A stretch of DNA of 64,000 bases from Tolypothrix campylonemoides VB511288 (GTDB taxonomy: Bacteria > Cyanobacteriota > Cyanobacteriia > Cyanobacteriales > Nostocaceae): NCBI GenBank assembly GCA_000828075.3, contig JXCB02000001.1, positions 533,224 to 597,223 on the forward strand, written 5' to 3'. Shown here piece after piece: positions 62,001 through 64,000 of this stretch. The notes under the pieces are model-generated. The model was not told where the DNA came from. It saw nothing but the letters and a program-made list of their open reading frames with translations, and did not search any database. Positions within the stretch are counted from its first letter, which is position 1, and every line of letters begins with the position of its first letter. Both the position numbers and the translations under genes were made by a program.

Positions 62001-62202
62001 ATGAAATTCCTACAGCAACTGAGAAATTTGTAAATAGTAATTGGAAGGCAAATGCCATTAAGACACCTGCTAGTAATGCCACAAAAATTTTTGGACCAGA
62101 AAAGAGAACTGATGCTTCTTCTGGAGTGACAATTGCCTGAGCCAATGTCAATGGTGCTAATTCAATGTGTGACCACCACTCATCTAAAATATTTGGAATC
62201 AT
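59074..62202 (-). CDS. Large membrane protein with ~98-residue repeats
   Basis: 1042 residues. N-terminal membrane part with about four helices (GPKIFVALLAGVLMAFAFQL, LWALVTASIALFIACFLAVK, AFLGAIIGVVIWSTYFSLLV) and a glycine-rich segment. It continues into at least five repeats of about 98 residues that share YLRNTNKEELNPEGI, LLxDPxxG, RLSQFDRDTLVxLLSxR and (D/E)xSEE(Q/E)(A/V)N(R/Q)I, and ends in a C-terminal membrane helix (WWLFGTALTSLAASAIGGAI). Degenerate copies precede the five clear ones. No family is recognised; a long helical array tethered at both ends. Confidence 0.78.
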   Translation of the reverse strand: MIPNILDEWWSHIELAPLTLAQAIVTPEEASVLFSGPKIFVALLAGVLMAFAFQLLFTNFSVAVGISSLGTDSYPDNDSETLGGTIRKVEATVGLWALVTASIALFIACFLAVKLSLIESAFLGAIIGVVIWSTYFSLLVWLGSSAVGSLIGTVVSTATSGFQGLMGTATGAIGASAARKQVVSTAEEITAAVRRELTSGLDADSIRNTLQSSLASLPLPKLDLKEIRGQFDDLLKDADLSSIADNDLLKNINRQTFVDIISSRTDFSTEDINRIADQLEAAWQQSLTRQNPTEQVINLLKSATPEELNSDRLGERLQELVTVGGGNGKESNGIIKQAITSGLSAVAPAVLNRVNLSDIDFEKLTSQLQKLKDQVDIDKITEQLENLREETIDTVAQTIPAQGDDNTIKADVEDYIQNSFPWHLNRITLKDEFKDVIYDPNANPVTVRRELEELNQEYFAQLLTQRGDISEARVKEIASQLESVRTEVLETVQQAEAREQAEDLRSRIENYLRSTGKEELNPEAIEQEFAKLVDDPEAGFEDLTQRFKVFDRDTFVQLLQQREDISEEEANNIVSQVEHARDNVLNRARELQEQATAKADQLRQRVEEYLRNTNKEELNPEGIKRDFRLLLEDPEVGIRLLGTRLSQFDRDTLVKLLSGRQDLSEEQVNQIIDQLEAVRDNVLQAPRKVADTAKEQYEQTISAISEYLRNTNLEELNPEGIQQDLAKLLDNPKEGALALRDRLSGVDRETLVKLLSQRGDLSEEQVNKIIDSVQEAIRSIIGTPRRLANRATKQVLDFEANLEDYLRNTNKEELNPESIKRDLQLLLQDPRAGIGSLGDRISKFDRSTLVALLSQREDISEEEANRIVDQIESARHSIVEQFQQIQQRVTSVIDGVFARIRNYLNSLNRPELNYEDIQQDFAKVFDDPQAGFEALRDRLSQFDRGTLVALLSSREDISEEDANRIVNQIEAARDSVLHRAERIQQEVQKRLSAVQEQAKKQGIEAKKAVAGAAWWLFGTALTSLAASAIGGAIAVAGINFLG

Positions 62203-62983
62203 TAGCTTTTCCTCGCTCTAGCTTAAGTCAGTAAACTGGCACAAATAAGGTTAATTCGTCGGGGTATAGCAATGTAGATGAACCTTTAAATTAATTTTTT
62301 TTACACCTGTACAAGCGCAATACATGACACTGCTACACCCTTGAACCGAGTCAAAACAGTTATGTCTATTTGCACCTAGTTACATATAACCGTAGCTAGC
62401 AGCAGCTTTGGCTTCCACTTTCTTAAGTGATATACTCCTTTACCAAAAGTATGAAATAATTTATTAAGTTTTTTATACTTTTATTAAAATTGTCAGAAAT
62501 ACATTTTATTTTATTCTTAAGCAAATATTGTTAACATTAATTCCTTATTGTAAAACATAGAAAGATTTGTTAATAGGTATTATTTATTGTAGAAATTATA
62601 AAAGTAACATCTATAGCAATCGTCTGCACATTCATAAAAATCATCTTATTCAGATCCCCGACTTATTTAAGAAGTCGGGAATCTTGTTTTTTCACAAAAT
62701 ATTTATAACTGCTATATATTGCCTCAATAAATTTTTGATTATTCAATTTACAAAAAAGCATAAAAATTAGAAAAAATCAAGCAAAAGGATGACAGTTTTA
62801 TTAGTTTCATTTTGGAAAATTAAAAATCGCTAAAATTCACATTGAACCTTTCTAACCCTAACGGTAGATGCCAAACTTACCCCAGTAGATTGATGTAAAG
62901 TCTGCTCAAAATTTGTATATATAAAATTAATGGCTTGCCTAAAAAATACTGAATAACTAATTTTACTATTGAGGTAAGAAAGC
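62203..62983. other. Intergenic region with foldback repeat
   Basis: About 780 AT-rich bases. A hairpin at 62652-62685 (AGATCCCCGACTTA against AAGTCGGGAATCT) belongs to the family also seen at 14757 and 50116. The gene at 62984 has GAGG nine bases before its ATG. No other gene seen. Confidence 0.5.
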
Positions 62984-64000
62984 ATGGTTATAGGTGTACA
63001 TAATAAACGTGGTGTTGGTGTATTCTCTCATCGTCGGGATGCAGAAAACGCCTTGTATGAGTTGAGAAATTCCGGCTTTCCAATAGATAGAGTATCTGTT
63101 ATTAAGCGAGATGCAGACCGCAATGATGATATTGCAGGTGCTGAGGTACGGGAAAACATTGGTAATAAATCTGATGAAGGTGCTGCAGTCGGGGCACTTT
63201 CCGGGGGTGTTTTGGGCGGATTGACAGGCTTGTTGGTCGGTCTTGGCACTTTAGCCATTCCAGGAATTGGTCCAATTATGCTAGCTGGAGCAACTGCGAC
63301 TGCTTTGGCGACAACTGTTGCAGGAGCAGGTATTGGTGCGGCGGCTGGGAGTTTACTTGGTGCATTGATTGGTTTGGGAATTCCTGAAGAAAGAGCCAAA
63401 GTTTACAACGAACGAGTCGAGCGCGGAGACTATTTAGTTATCATAGATGGTACAGACGCAGAAATTGCCAGAGCAGAAGAGATTTTAAGACGGCAAGGAA
63501 TTGAAGAGTTTGAAGTTTTTAACCGACCTGGTGTGACAACTGGAACAGCAGATTACCTCCCCCCAACTGCTTTAGCTACTGGCGTTCCAAAGGCGGGTTT
63601 TACCAAACACGCTGTTGGTTACTTTCCTCATCTGCGTGATGCAGAAGCTGCAATTAACGGTTTGCGATCTGCGGGCTTTCCTTTGAGCCAAATTTCCTTA
63701 TTTCACAGGGATCGCCCCCACCGAGAACCCTTTGCAGGAGTTACTGTAGGCGATCGCTTTGACGCTGCAAGGTTGGGATTTCCAGATGCTCGTGCTCGCT
63801 TCTACAATGACCGACTCAATCATGGGGATTATGTAGTTGTCGTCAACGGTACAGACGATGATATCCACCGCGCTGCTGGAATTCTCAGTAGACATGGAAT
63901 TCAAGATTGGGAGATTTACGACCCAAGTGTAGTAAGTTCTACCCAACCGGGAGTTGGTACAGCACCTGTGCAAAGAAACAAACGAGCAATTGGCGTATTT
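62984..64000 (+). CDS. Stress-protein-like membrane protein, runs off window
   Basis: The 3-prime end lies beyond the window; 339 codons are open. Three copies of a domain like the general-stress/YflT type: the first begins VIGVHNKRGVGVFSHRRDAE (residues 1-75), the second KHAVGYFPHLRDAEAAINGL (about 205), and a third begins RAIGVF at the edge. Between domains 1 and 2 is a glycine-rich hydrophobic stretch (GALSGGVLGGLTGLLVGLGT, IPGIGPIMLAGATATALATT), a likely membrane-insertion segment. Such proteins in Nostocales are linked to stress; role not known. Confidence 0.82.
   Translation, partial: MVIGVHNKRGVGVFSHRRDAENALYELRNSGFPIDRVSVIKRDADRNDDIAGAEVRENIGNKSDEGAAVGALSGGVLGGLTGLLVGLGTLAIPGIGPIMLAGATATALATTVAGAGIGAAAGSLLGALIGLGIPEERAKVYNERVERGDYLVIIDGTDAEIARAEEILRRQGIEEFEVFNRPGVTTGTADYLPPTALATGVPKAGFTKHAVGYFPHLRDAEAAINGLRSAGFPLSQISLFHRDRPHREPFAGVTVGDRFDAARLGFPDARARFYNDRLNHGDYVVVVNGTDDDIHRAAGILSRHGIQDWEIYDPSVVSSTQPGVGTAPVQRNKRAIGVF

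Overview
This window is cyanobacterial, most likely from a filamentous heterocyst-forming genus (Nostocales, in the Scytonema/Tolypothrix/Nostoc range). The HIP1 octamer GCGATCGC recurs throughout. Heptamer short repeats, foldback repeats and MITE-like elements are common, and there are PEP-CTERM proteins, pentapeptide-repeat proteins and a TftA-like cell-wall amidase. Housekeeping genes (dnaG, dnaK, a tRNA-dihydrouridine synthase, ychF, ilvD) alternate with accessory and decaying material. No rRNA, tRNA or CRISPR array was recognised.

The main accessory region is a RiPP (ribosomally made, modified peptide) locus at about 3.0-18.1 kb. It carries an NHLM/NHLP-type export set: an HlyD-like adaptor (3086-4693), a C39-peptidase ABC transporter (7296-9576, split by a frameshift) and a second ABC transporter (11806-14580). 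It also has three small precursor genes with double-glycine leaders (5170-5343, 6287-6532, 15070-15285). An APH-like kinase (16658-17791) sits just upstream of a HopA1-family protein (15512-16621); such pairs are the dehydration machinery of class V lanthipeptides and thioamitides. All three cores lack cysteine, so ordinary lanthionine rings are impossible and the product would be something else. The locus is heavily rearranged. The first two precursor genes lie in a tandem duplication that also carries an ABC-gene tail and a hairpin. A third ABC tail at 17.9 kb is fused to the promoter region of the same gene. There is also a HopA1-gene remnant, a fatty-acyl-AMP ligase remnant and an intruding TnpB element.

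From 18 to 30 kb lie a lipoprotein, two small enzymes (a PhyH-like oxygenase and a GNAT acetyltransferase), a TnpB fragment, a TftA-like amidase, dnaG, an acetoacetate-decarboxylase-like protein, dnaK and a dus gene. A compact restriction-modification module (putative endonuclease, beta-class DNA methyltransferase, helix-turn-helix regulator) lies at 30.1-32.5 kb. It is followed by an Orn/Lys/Arg decarboxylase, ychF, a second GNAT and an IPNS-like oxygenase.

From 38 to 47 kb are two tandem paralogous secreted proteins, one apparently losing both its targeting signals. Next come an FAD oxidoreductase, a subtilase with a stand-alone propeptide-like partner and a 38-residue peptide, and a PEP-CTERM protein with 14-residue repeats. 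ilvD follows and carries an amber codon at codon 15. Then come pentapeptide-repeat genes, a broken PIG-L deacetylase, a TenA-like gene, a deleted ISAs1-like element, and a GC-richer LysR/alcohol-dehydrogenase island (52.1-55.4 kb). The window ends with a methyltransferase, a 1042-residue membrane protein with ~98-residue repeats, and a stress-protein-like gene running off the edge.
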